A DNA stretch of 25,107 nt from positions 1 to 25,107 of the forward strand of contig CAMLDR010000046.1 of NCBI GenBank assembly GCA_946478775.1, written 5' to 3'. Shown here one piece after another: positions 1-8,500 of this stretch. The DNA comes from an uncultured Flavobacteriales bacterium (GTDB lineage: Bacteria > Bacteroidota > Bacteroidia > Flavobacteriales > Crocinitomicaceae). The position numbers and the translations under genes were made by a program. The notes beneath the pieces are model-generated. The model ran no database searches, had not been told where the DNA came from, and was given only the letters and a program-made list of their open reading frames with translations. Position 1 is the stretch's first letter. Every line of letters starts with the position of its first letter.

Positions 1-1538
1 ACAAAAAGAAATTTGAAGAGATCGATTATACCGAAGGAAGTTACCGGGCTGAGTTGAACCGTATCGAAGAGAAATTTACACCGCTGGTTTTGCTTTGTAA
101 AGAACACGGAACTGCTATGCGAATCGGTACCAATCACGGATCCCTTTCCGACCGCATTCTGAGCAGGTATGGAGATACTCCTGAAGGGATGGTTCAATCT
201 GCAATGGAATTCATTCACATTTGCAGAAAGAATGACTACCATGAACTGAACATTTCCATGAAAGCAAGCAATACGCTGGTCATGGTACAGGCATATCGGC
301 TTTTGGTAAAAACCATGAAAGAGCAGGGTATGAATTACCCTTTGCATTTGGGAGTAACAGAAGCTGGCGATGGTGAAGACGGAAGAATCAAATCGGCAGT
401 TGGAATTGGCGCATTGCTTGAAGACGGACTGGGAGATACTATTCGTGTTTCACTTACAGAAGATCCGGAATTTGAAATACCTGTTGCAAAAAAACTAGCA
501 GGAAAATTTCAGGAAAATTCAAATCAAAAACTAAATTATTCGTCGAATATAAAATTCAATTATTTCGATTATAACAAACGAAAAACCAATGAATTGATTC
601 GCATTGGTGGAAGCAATGCTTCTATTGTTTTTGCCGACTTATCAAAGAAGAAAAAAATAGTTTCAACTAACTTCTTTGGTTTTGGTTACAGTTATTCCGA
701 ATCCCTGGATAAATGGAACATTTCCGACCAGGCAGCTGACTTTGTTTATTTAGGAGACCACACCATTGACTTTGAAATTCCGGGAACACTGCGCCTGGTC
801 CAAAACTACGAGGCCTGGAAAAAACACAAGCGGTCTGACGCTTATCCGTTTTGTACCCTGGAAGAATATCAGCAAAATAAACCCCAGGGAATTGTTTTTC
901 TAATGGTCAATTTAGATCAGGAATTTTCAGTTTCAGAACTTCCAACAGAACAGATGGTCTATATCATCGAAACAAAACAGAAGCAAAAAACACAATTAAT
1001 TCGCAAATTTCAGTATGAATTAGCGGAATTAAAAAATTCAACTCCCGTTATTCTTAAGTTAAACTACGAACTGGAAGAATTGGAAATGCTGCAATTATAT
1101 GCCAGTTCAGATGCCGGCATTCATTTTATCGATGGGTTTACGGATGGAATTTGGATCACGGCTCCGCGATCTTTAGTTGACCTGAACAGTTTATCCTTTG
1201 GAATTCTGCAGGCCACACGCACGCGCATATCCAAAACAGAATACATTTCATGTCCATCCTGTGGGAGAACCTTGTTTGATCTCCAGGAAACCACCGGTAA
1301 AATCCGGGAGCGTACAGCACATTTAAAAGGCCTTAAAATCGGGATTATGGGATGTATCGTAAATGGTCCGGGAGAAATGGCTGATGCAGACTACGGATAT
1401 GTGGGAACCGGGCCTGGTAAAATTAATCTCTACAAAGAAAAAACGGTGGTGCGCAAAAATGTTTCCGAAGAAGAGGCGGTTGATGCTCTGATCGATTTGA
1501 TCCGTGAAAATGGTGATTGGATTGAACCGAATCAATAA
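1..1538 (+). CDS. ispG: 4-hydroxy-3-methylbut-2-enyl-diphosphate synthase (flavodoxin), 5'-truncated
   Basis: IspG (GcpE) makes HMBPP in the penultimate step of the MEP isoprenoid pathway, using a [4Fe-4S] cluster. The frame is open to the left edge (first full codon at 3). No ATG lies in the first 50 bases, so the true start is upstream, and the TTG at 54 is only an in-frame Leu. The visible part begins inside the TIM barrel (motif MRIGTNHGSLSDRI and the segment LGVTEAGDGEDG). A long middle insert follows, roughly codons 150-380, as in the long IspG form of Bacteroidetes, Chlamydiae and plants. The C-terminal domain holds the cluster ligands: Cys at 1251 and 1260 (CPSC), Cys at 1353 (GIMGCIVNGPGE) and Glu at 1374. 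The protein ends normally at TAA and has no partner gene in view. Identification is very secure; only the N-terminus is missing. Confidence 0.95.
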   Translation, partial: KKKFEEIDYTEGSYRAELNRIEEKFTPLVLLCKEHGTAMRIGTNHGSLSDRILSRYGDTPEGMVQSAMEFIHICRKNDYHELNISMKASNTLVMVQAYRLLVKTMKEQGMNYPLHLGVTEAGDGEDGRIKSAVGIGALLEDGLGDTIRVSLTEDPEFEIPVAKKLAGKFQENSNQKLNYSSNIKFNYFDYNKRKTNELIRIGGSNASIVFADLSKKKKIVSTNFFGFGYSYSESLDKWNISDQAADFVYLGDHTIDFEIPGTLRLVQNYEAWKKHKRSDAYPFCTLEEYQQNKPQGIVFLMVNLDQEFSVSELPTEQMVYIIETKQKQKTQLIRKFQYELAELKNSTPVILKLNYELEELEMLQLYASSDAGIHFIDGFTDGIWITAPRSLVDLNSLSFGILQATRTRISKTEYISCPSCGRTLFDLQETTGKIRERTAHLKGLKIGIMGCIVNGPGEMADADYGYVGTGPGKINLYKEKTVVRKNVSEEEAVDALIDLIRENGDWIEPNQ

Positions 1539-1734
1539 TTAAAATCGTCACGTCGACTTCCCTGCGCCTATGCTAAAGTTACAGCGGAAGCATTCTGCGA
1601 CCTAATAATTATTTTTGTAAAATTAGTGAGTTGGATTTATATCGGAAGGTCATCGATAGGAGTCGAGATGCCGAAAACCGCCCAAAAAGTTAAAAATTTC
1701 ACTTGATTTCCTGAGAGATCTTCCACCAAGAAAG

Positions 1735-1753
1735 GTGTTTCCCTTTGAAACAC
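1735..1753. repeat. Perfect 7-bp stem-loop
   Basis: GTGTTTC (1735-1741) and GAAACAC (1747-1753) form a perfect hairpin with a 5-base loop. It lies directly beside the A-run that forms the U-tail of the minus-strand terminator, so two hairpins stand back to back in the convergent ispG/methyltransferase gap. On the plus strand it is followed by A rather than T, so it is not a classical terminator for ispG. The function is unknown. Confidence 0.5.
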
Positions 1754-1780
1754 AAAAAAAGCCCTTCAGAGGGCTTAAAA
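1753..1780 (-). terminator. Rho-independent terminator of the mnmG-methyltransferase operon
   Basis: Arms AAGCCCT (1759-1765) and AGGGCTT (1770-1776) enclose the loop TCAG. Read on the minus strand, the hairpin is followed by a run of seven T (complement of 1754-1760). It sits only a few bases past the methyltransferase stop codon (1784-1786), so it ends the minus-strand cluster. Confidence 0.85.
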
Positions 1781-1783
1781 ACA

Positions 1784-2659
1784 CTATTTCTTACGGAAAA
1801 TATAGATCTGAGAGCTCGACAATCCTTCCTTGCCCTTCCTGTTTGACAAAAATCCAATTCTCATGGCTTTCAGCATCGAACCTCCTTTGTATTTTTCACT
1901 CAGCATCGAAACATAATAGCTGTCGAATTTCATCGGAAGCATTTTTTCAAATTTCAATCCCTTTGATTCAACTAAAGGAATAATGGACTTGGGGGAGAAA
2001 TGGTACAAATGTCGTGGGACATCATAAGCTGCCCAATACTCTTTATAATATTGTGCATCAAAAGACGTATAATTTGGAACCGCAATGATCAGCACACCAT
2101 CCTGGTTTACTAAAGAAACTATCTTATCTAAATCGGTTTGCAGATTGTACACGTGCTCCAACACATGCCACATTGAAATGACATCGATTGATTGATCCAA
2201 ATCATGAAGCAAGCTAAGATCTTGCAATTCGATCCCACTTTCTGCTAAAGCAACTTTTCTAGCATCCTCATCCGGCTCCAGGCCCAACACATTGTAACCC
2301 GACTCTTTTGCTTTTGCCAGGAAGTGGCCCGTACCGGCTCCAATATCCAACAAGTTCTTTCCACTGGTTAGTTGCTTCAACAAAGAAACCTTCTGCTTCA
2401 AAGTATAAGAGCGAACCCAGCCATAAACCTTATTGACTAATCCTTTCTTGGTTGAACTATGAGACACATACTCTTCCGATTTATAGTAGTCACCAATTCG
2501 ATCCAATGTCGGTCTTGGATTCGTAAACAGTAAAGAACACGAATTGCAAAGTTCCAAATGGAAGTCTTCCTTCGAAAGAAAGTGATCCTTTACGGTCAAA
2601 TATCTACTAAATGATTGTGCTCCACAAGCGGGGCAAGTTGATTGGTTTAAATGTTCCAC
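1784..2659 (-). CDS. Class I SAM-dependent methyltransferase with N-terminal Cys4 zinc-finger
   Basis: This 291-residue protein is a probable cytoplasmic methyltransferase; its substrate cannot be told from sequence. The N-terminus carries two Cys pairs, CPAC (Cys9, Cys12) and CNSC (Cys38, Cys41), a zinc-ribbon-like element common in this methyltransferase group. SAM motif I is LLDIGAGTGHF (about 103-113), followed by the acidic GLEPD and a WHVLEHV motif typical of Methyltransf_11/23-type folds. The start is GTG at 2657-2659, because no ATG fits. AGGAAG lies about 10 bases upstream as ribosome binding site. The GTG is part of a CACGTG core of a parS-like site. The gene starts six bases past the mnmG stop, so it is the last gene of that operon. 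The terminator at 1753-1780 follows at once. Confidence 0.85.
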   Translation of the reverse strand: MEHLNQSTCPACGAQSFSRYLTVKDHFLSKEDFHLELCNSCSLLFTNPRPTLDRIGDYYKSEEYVSHSSTKKGLVNKVYGWVRSYTLKQKVSLLKQLTSGKNLLDIGAGTGHFLAKAKESGYNVLGLEPDEDARKVALAESGIELQDLSLLHDLDQSIDVISMWHVLEHVYNLQTDLDKIVSLVNQDGVLIIAVPNYTSFDAQYYKEYWAAYDVPRHLYHFSPKSIIPLVESKGLKFEKMLPMKFDSYYVSMLSEKYKGGSMLKAMRIGFLSNRKGKEGLSSSQIYIFRKK

Positions 2660-2667
2660 GTGAAACT
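2652..2667 (-). other. parS-like ParB-binding site 1
   Basis: TGTTCCACGTGAAACT matches the Bacillus subtilis parS sequence TGTTCCACGTGAAACA at 15 of 16 bases. It spans the end of mnmG and the GTG start of the methyltransferase. ParB binding here could affect translation-start DNA directly; that is inference. Confidence 0.8.
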
Positions 2668-4537
2668 ATCTTCCTAAATGAATTAATAATACGGAGATAT
2701 CGCTTGGAGAAACACCACTAACGCGTGATGCCTGACCAATTGTTACCGGTTTAATTTTTGTTAACTTATCTCTTGCTTCCAAAGAAAGTGATTTCATCCC
2801 GTTATAATCCAATGAATCCGGGATTACAACCGATTCCAGTCTCGAAAGCTTTAATGCCACTTCTTCTTCGCGGGCTATATAACCTTCATACTTCAATAAG
2901 ATTTCAGCTTGCTCAACAGCATCAGCATGTTCCACGTGTAACCTTTCAGCCAATTCACGCACCTGCTCACTCATCTCAAGCACATGCTCCATCGTTATAT
3001 GAGGCCTTGTAAGAACGGACGCTAATTTAACCTGCTGTGAAAGCGGTGCGCTTCCCATTCCTTCCAAAACCGGATTGGCTTTCTCAGGCGTTACTCCCTC
3101 TTTACGTAAAGCACCGATCAACTCCTTTGCTGCATTCACCTTTCTATTCACATGATCCAAAGCATCCTGATCCTGCAAACCTAACTCAACGGCCATGGGA
3201 GTCAAACGAACGTCTGCATTATCCTGACGCAACAGAATTCGATACTCAGCACGTGATGTAAACATCCTATACGGTTCCTGAGTGCCTTTTGTGATCAAAT
3301 CATCTATCAAAACCCCAATATAAGCATCGCTTCGTGATAAAATCAACGGATCCTTTTCCTGAACCTTTAAAGCGGCATTAATTCCAGCCATCAAACCCTG
3401 ACAAGCTGCTTCTTCATATCCAGTCGTACCATTAATTTGTCCGGCAAAATACAATCCTTCAATCAACTTGGTCTCCAACGTATGTTTTAGTTGGGTAGGA
3501 GGGAAGTAGTCATACTCGATTGCATAACCCGGTCTGAACATCTTCGCATTTTCAAAACCTTCAATAGAATGAAGTGCTCTTAATTGAACATCCTCCGGCA
3601 AACTGGTTGAAAATCCGTTTACATAAATCTCAACCGTATTCCACCCTTCAGGTTCTACAAACAACTGATGCCTGTCTCGATCCGCAAAACGATTAATCTT
3701 ATCTTCAATACTTGGACAATATCTTGGTCCGCTGCTTTTGATGGCACCATTAAACATGGGTGAACGATCAAAACCTTCACGCAAAAGATCATGTGTTAAG
3801 GTAGAGGTGTAAGTAATGTGACATGCTCTTTGAACCTTGAGAGCTTGCGTATTTCCGTAAGAAAACTTACTCGGGTTTTCGTCTCCCTCCTGAATTTCCA
3901 TTTTGGAATAATCCAGGGAGCGACCATCAATTCTTGGTGGAGTTCCGGTCTTCATTCTTCCGGATTCAAATCCTAAAGCGATCAAATCTTCCGTGATCCC
4001 TGTTGAACCCTTTTCACCAATTCTTCCTCCGCCAAACTGTTTTTCACCCAAATGGATTAACCCATTCAAAAAAGTTCCGTTAGTCAAAACAACAGATTTA
4101 CCGTAAATAGACATTCCCATAGAAGTTTTCACCCCTACCACTTTTCCACCCTCAACGATCAAGCCATTTGACATATCCTGCCAAAAATCAACATTTGGAT
4201 TTCGCTCAAGCAGCAATCGCCACTCTTCAGCAAATTTCATTCTGTCATTTTGGGTTCTCGGAGACCACATCGCCGGACCTTTTGAACGATTCAGCATTCG
4301 AAATTGAATTGCCGACAAATCCGAAACAATTCCGGATCCACCACCAAGCGCATCAATTTCACGAACAATCTGCCCTTTGGCCACACCACCCATTGCCGGG
4401 TTGCAACTCATTTGAGCAATTGTATTCATATTCATTGTAACCAACAACACCGAACACCCCAGTTTTGCAGCTGCATTTGCAGCCTCACAACCGGCGTGTC
4501 CACCACCAACTACAATGACATCATAATTCTTCAACAT
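2666..4537 (-). CDS. mnmG: tRNA uridine-5-carboxymethylaminomethyl(34) synthesis enzyme MnmG (GidA)
   Basis: MnmG is the FAD- and NADH-dependent half of the MnmE-MnmG complex, which places the (carboxymethyl)aminomethyl group on wobble uridine 34 of several tRNAs. It is 623 residues, the usual length. The N-terminal dinucleotide-binding loop [10 protein letters not shown] (about 11-20) is intact. The family segments [13 protein letters not shown] and [15 protein letters not shown], and a helical C-terminal domain ending [16 protein letters not shown], are all present. The ATG at 4535-4537 is the natural start; no Shine-Dalgarno is visible, which is common in Bacteroidetes. It lies 100 bases after ybeY, and that gap holds two parS-like sites; a degenerate one lies inside this gene. 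mnmE is not in the window. In many bacteria mnmG sits next to oriC, which fits the parS sites. Confidence 0.97.
   Translation of the reverse strand: MLKNYDVIVVGGGHAGCEAANAAAKLGCSVLLVTMNMNTIAQMSCNPAMGGVAKGQIVREIDALGGGSGIVSDLSAIQFRMLNRSKGPAMWSPRTQNDRMKFAEEWRLLLERNPNVDFWQDMSNGLIVEGGKVVGVKTSMGMSIYGKSVVLTNGTFLNGLIHLGEKQFGGGRIGEKGSTGITEDLIALGFESGRMKTGTPPRIDGRSLDYSKMEIQEGDENPSKFSYGNTQALKVQRACHITYTSTLTHDLLREGFDRSPMFNGAIKSSGPRYCPSIEDKINRFADRDRHQLFVEPEGWNTVEIYVNGFSTSLPEDVQLRALHSIEGFENAKMFRPGYAIEYDYFPPTQLKHTLETKLIEGLYFAGQINGTTGYEEAACQGLMAGINAALKVQEKDPLILSRSDAYIGVLIDDLITKGTQEPYRMFTSRAEYRILLRQDNADVRLTPMAVELGLQDQDALDHVNRKVNAAKELIGALRKEGVTPEKANPVLEGMGSAPLSQQVKLASVLTRPHITMEHVLEMSEQVRELAERLHVEHADAVEQAEILLKYEGYIAREEEVALKLSRLESVVIPDSLDYNGMKSLSLEARDKLTKIKPVTIGQASRVSGVSPSDISVLLIHLGR
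2928..2943 (-). other. Degenerate parS-like site inside mnmG
   Basis: TGTTCCACGTGTAACC matches parS at 14 of 16 positions, with the full CACGTG core and an intact left half. It is within mnmG coding sequence (codons for HVEH). It may be a weak ParB site or chance; it is listed because four better copies lie within 2 kb. Confidence 0.45.
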
Positions 4538-4546
4538 ATTATTTCA

Positions 4547-4562
4547 TGTTTCACGTGGAACA
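4547..4562 (-). other. parS-like ParB-binding site 2 (perfect)
   Basis: The plus strand reads TGTTTCACGTGGAACA, whose reverse complement is exactly the Bacillus subtilis parS TGTTCCACGTGAAACA (16 of 16). It lies 10 bases upstream of the mnmG ATG in the ybeY-mnmG gap, so ParB binding could also touch mnmG expression. Confidence 0.9.
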
Positions 4563-4592
4563 AAATTACTACCAACTATCCAAGCCTTCAAA

Positions 4593-4608
4593 TGTTCCAC
4601 GTGAAACT
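4593..4608 (+). other. parS-like ParB-binding site 3
   Basis: TGTTCCACGTGAAACT matches parS at 15 of 16 bases. It is centred 46 bases from the perfect copy and lies in the ybeY-mnmG intergenic gap. Confidence 0.85.
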
Positions 4609-4637
4609 TACGTAACATTAACATCCGGCACTCCAAA

Positions 4638-5078
4638 CTAACCTTTCAAATGTTTCACGTGGAACTCACGCAACAACAACATTTCATTCTCTTTAGACCT
4701 CATTAATTGCTCATCGGTTTCAGACTTGTCTTTGTATCCACACAAGTGCAACAACCCATGAACACACACCCGGTGTAACTCATCCTGAAACAGAACATCA
4801 AATTCATCTGCATTGTCTTGTACCCGATCAACACTGATAAACAAATCGCCTGAAACTAACTGCTCATCCGAATAATCAAATGTGATAATATCCGTATAAT
4901 AGTCGTGCTCCAGGTATTCCTTATTCATACTAAGCAGGTGTTCATCCGAACAAAAAATCACAGAGACTTCACCCATCACTTTAGACTCTGCTTCACAAAC
5001 ACCGGAATACCATGCAAACAAAAATTCCGGATTTACACCCGGAACTTCTTCTATATCTTCAAAAAAAACTTCTACCAT
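4638..5078 (-). CDS. ybeY: rRNA maturation endoribonuclease YbeY
   Basis: YbeY is a single-strand endoribonuclease needed for 16S rRNA 3' maturation and ribosome quality control. The 146-residue protein has the signature HGLLHLCGYKD (107-117): His107 and His111 are the first two metal ligands. The third position, His in the classical HGxxHLxGYDH, is Asp117 here, as I recall for Bacteroidetes homologues. The segment DIITFDYS (63-70) is also typical. The start ATG (5076-5078) overlaps the stop of the upstream ATPase gene as TAATG, implying coupled translation. The last codons (EFHVKH) are written over a parS-like site at 4651-4666. It belongs to the DUF4175-to-methyltransferase operon. Confidence 0.93.
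   Translation of the reverse strand: MVEVFFEDIEEVPGVNPEFLFAWYSGVCEAESKVMGEVSVIFCSDEHLLSMNKEYLEHDYYTDIITFDYSDEQLVSGDLFISVDRVQDNADEFDVLFQDELHRVCVHGLLHLCGYKDKSETDEQLMRSKENEMLLLREFHVKHLKG
4651..4666 (-). other. parS-like ParB-binding site 4
   Basis: TGTTTCACGTGGAACT on the plus strand matches the reverse complement of Bacillus subtilis parS at 15 of 16 bases. It lies in the last codons of ybeY, where it encodes the residues FHVKH. Confidence 0.8.
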
Positions 5079-5500
5079 TATCTATTAAAAAAAACACTCA
5101 CCTCATTTCCTCTCTCATTAAACAAAACCTCATCTGCCAGGTTTCTCATCAGAAAGATCCCTCGTCCATTTTCCTTTTCGATATTCTCAGGAGCAGTAGG
5201 GTCGGGGAGGTGAAGATGATCAAAGCCGGAACCTTCATCACAAATTTTAAAGCCAAAACCATCACTGGTTTCATAAAACTCCAACGTCACTTCTTTACTT
5301 CCATGCATCGAGTTGCCATGAACAATTGCATTGTTGACTGCTTCAGTTACTGCTATCAAAACATTGCCATACATATCTTCATCTATGCCAACGGTCTGAC
5401 AAGCCTTATCTATCATCGACTCAACAACCGGCAAATTATTCAACTCCGAAGGAATGCTTAACGAATCAATTAAAGTAAACCCTTCTTTCATTCTTATCAT
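5078..5500 (-). CDS. Small HATPase, RsbW/anti-sigma-factor-like ATP-binding protein
   Basis: This 140-residue protein is a stand-alone GHKL ATP-binding domain of the serine-kinase anti-sigma type (HATPase_c_2). The N box reads TEAVNNAIVHGN (Glu53, Asn57), the G1 box CDEGSGFD (87-94) and the G2 box GRGIFLM (112-118). There is no histidine-kinase dimerisation domain, membrane segment or sensor. Family members phosphorylate STAS-domain anti-anti-sigma factors, but no such partner is in the window, so the target is unknown. The second Met (Met4, 5491) is an alternative start. The stop overlaps the ybeY start by one base, and the gene follows the DUF4175 gene after 17 bases, so it is mid-operon. 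Confidence 0.88.
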   Translation of the reverse strand: MIRMKEGFTLIDSLSIPSELNNLPVVESMIDKACQTVGIDEDMYGNVLIAVTEAVNNAIVHGNSMHGSKEVTLEFYETSDGFGFKICDEGSGFDHLHLPDPTAPENIEKENGRGIFLMRNLADEVLFNERGNEVSVFFNR

Positions 5501-5517
5501 TTAATGTTCTACGAATG

Positions 5518-8500
5518 CTAGAACTGATTGAAGTACTTGCCTGCTTTATCTTTGTAATACTTTGTCAACAAAGGATCAACCGCACGCAACAACTCAACTT
5601 GTCCAAGCTTGTTACGCTTATACTCGTCAAACCGAATAAGGTTACCATAATTTGTGTTTTTTTCGGAAGTTGATTCTCTCTTCTCTTCAAAGCCTCTTTC
5701 CTTCAATGCTTTCTCACTTTCCAACAGACGGGTAAGGATGTCCTGCTGACGACGAATCATGTCAGGAGAAAACTGTTTGTTGATCAATTGCTTCTCTTGC
5801 TCTTCCAATTCTTTGATCAAAGGATTCAACTGATTTCCTTTGCCGTTTCCTTCCTTATTCATTTCATTTCGAATTTGCTCCAAACGCTGGCGAATTGCCG
5901 TTTGCTGAGCAGCCATTTTTGCAATCTCCTTATTTCCCAATCCGGGCATTCCCTGATTTCCCTGACCAGGCTTGTCTCCGGGTTGCTTTCCACCCGGATT
6001 CGGACCTTTCTTCATTTGCTCCAATTGCTTTTTCAGCATCTCCTTCATGTCTCCCGGAGACATTCCATCACTCGGTTTCTTTCCGGCACCACCAGGATTG
6101 TCACAAGAACCCGAACCAGGCTTCTGCTGTTGGGCCTGCTGCTGCATTGATTGCAGACTTTCATTCAGCATGAGAGCCAAATTGTTATAACTAGTCATTA
6201 CATACTGCTGATGCTGCAGCATTCCGCGGCGATTGTGCTCTCCAATTTCATTTGTAATCAAACCAAAATTTGAGCGAATATCCTTCAGTTCCTTGTCTAT
6301 AAAAGGAGCGATCTTCGTTTGGCGTTTCGCAAGGGCCATTAAACTGTCTTCAATTAATTGGTTGTCGTCGATAATACTTCGCTGCTTTCTTCCCAACTTA
6401 TTATAGTACGGATCCATATCCTTCACCTTGCCGAATCGATTCATCACATACTCCTGATCAAAACTCAAAGACATCAGATTCTCCAATAATAAACGGATCA
6501 AACCCATGTCTTCTTCATTCTGTTTCTTGTTGGCCTCTTCCTGCTGATTGTTCAATTGATCCGAAAGCTCCTTCATCTTCTCGGCTGCCTTCTTTTGATT
6601 TTCTCCGGCCTTGCCTTTCTTCCCCTGATCCAATTTGCTTTTTGCATCATTCATTTCCTTCGAAATATCCTGCTGCTCCTGCTCAAACGAATCCATCGGC
6701 ATCGGACGTTCCAATTCCTCATTCAACTTCTGAAGTTCTTTCAAATCTTCCTTCAGGTCATCAAATTTCTTGTTCAGCTCTTCCTGTTTCTTAGCCGCTT
6801 CTTTTTCGGAAGTTTTCTCCTCCTTGATATCTTTCTCCAGTTTCTCCTGCTCCTCAGCTAACTGATCCAATTCTTTCTCCAAATCGTCGATCTTTTCATT
6901 TACCTGCAAACGCTTCAGCATTTCCATTGTACGATCCAGCTGCTTTTTCATTTCATCACTTGATGCGTCCAATTTCTCAGTCTCATTCTTCATCTGCTGC
7001 TGATCATTCTTTTCCATCAACTTCTCCAACTCATCAAGCAATTTCTTCAGTTCGTCGTCCATGACTTCTTTCAACAACTCCTCAATCAGTTCCTGCTGCT
7101 TCAATAATTCCTCGTCCTGCTCGCTTAACTTATTCTTCTCCTGGTTACTCGCATCCAATTTATCCTTGATCGACTGAAGCTCTTCCTGTAAGGATTGCTG
7201 CTGCTGTTTCAGGGACTGAACCTGCTCCATATTCTTAAAGTCACTTTTTGATTTATTCATCAGTGATTTCTGCAATTTGTTGACATCCTTTTGGAACTGT
7301 TCTGTTTTCTTGAATACATCCTTCAGGGAATTTTTTAACTCCTTTTGAACTTCATCACGCTTCTCGTTTAAATCGGTTAGCGTTGGCAGTTCATAAACGA
7401 AATTCTGAGACGAGGTGCTTTTTGATCCGTTTACTCCATCATTATCTAACACCTGAAAGTGGTAAGATATTTTGTCTTCCACATCAATATTATCGCGACT
7501 GAAGTCAACCGCAAACGAGAACTTCCCATTTGTTGAGCTGTACTTGTCAACCAACATTTTTCGTTTGAGTTCCGATCCGTTCTTCTTCTTAATCGTGTAC
7601 ATAAAATACAACGATGTCAATCCGTAATCGTCAGAAATCAAACCTTCGAACAAACGAACCGAGTTCTTTACGGAATCCACACTCTCCGAAACCAAAATCG
7701 AAGGATATGCATCCTTGACAACATGAACCTGAACGTTAGATGTGTCCAGCACATTCAAATCTTTATTTTTCAGCACAAAATTGACAGATCCATCTTCTTT
7801 GTAAACCGATTCAAAACTACCGTTAGATCCGTTGAACTGTCTGGAAAAACCTTTGCTGAAGACTTTAAACCAACTCACGTTTCGAGCTTCAACGTTCCAA
7901 TCAACTTTCGTTCCCTCGGGAATATCCAAATCAGCAACATTCAATAAACGTTCGTCTTTCTTACGCAAGTATTTCGGATAATGAAGTGTTGCCACAACTT
8001 TACCCAATGAAGAATTACCCAAAACTTTTACCTCGAATTCTTTTGATTCATATCCCTCACTTTCGAAGTGGAAAACAAAATCCGATTTCAGATTCTCAAT
8101 AGGGAAGGCCAGTCGGTTCTTCCGGACTTTGCCCATTTTATAACGCCCACGATTAGAAACCAAAAAAACATGTTCCGGAACATACAAGCCTGTAATATCC
8201 ACTTCCACATTGTATGAAGTCCCTTCCCGCAGCTTATCCTTTCCATTGACCAGGTTGAACTCAAACGGTGCTTCCTGCGCCTGGGAAAAATTTACCACAT
8301 TGGAAGAACCTTTTGTAATCCAACCGGGAGCCAACACTGCAATTGTTCCAAAAAGAAGTACGATTGGAATAACATATTTCAAATATTTCTTTGATTCTTC
8401 GTATCGAACGGCTTCCTCAAACTTCACGGCCAATAATTCGTTGGATTTTTGTGAAACACTCGCACGGATCAATTCAAAGCTGCGATCGTTCTCATTAACG

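Noticed and set aside
4304..4615. Plus-strand frame over the mnmG start and parS sites
   Set aside because: Antisense shadow of mnmG; composition is not protein-like and there is no homology.
4734..4742. DnaA-box-like GTATCCACA in ybeY
   Set aside because: One mismatch to TTATCCACA, inside a coding sequence, with no other boxes beside it.
5788..6861. Several open frames antisense to the DUF4175 coiled coil
   Set aside because: The Lys/Glu/Gln-rich codons of the real gene read as Leu/Phe-rich low-complexity frames on the other strand; no motifs or start signals.
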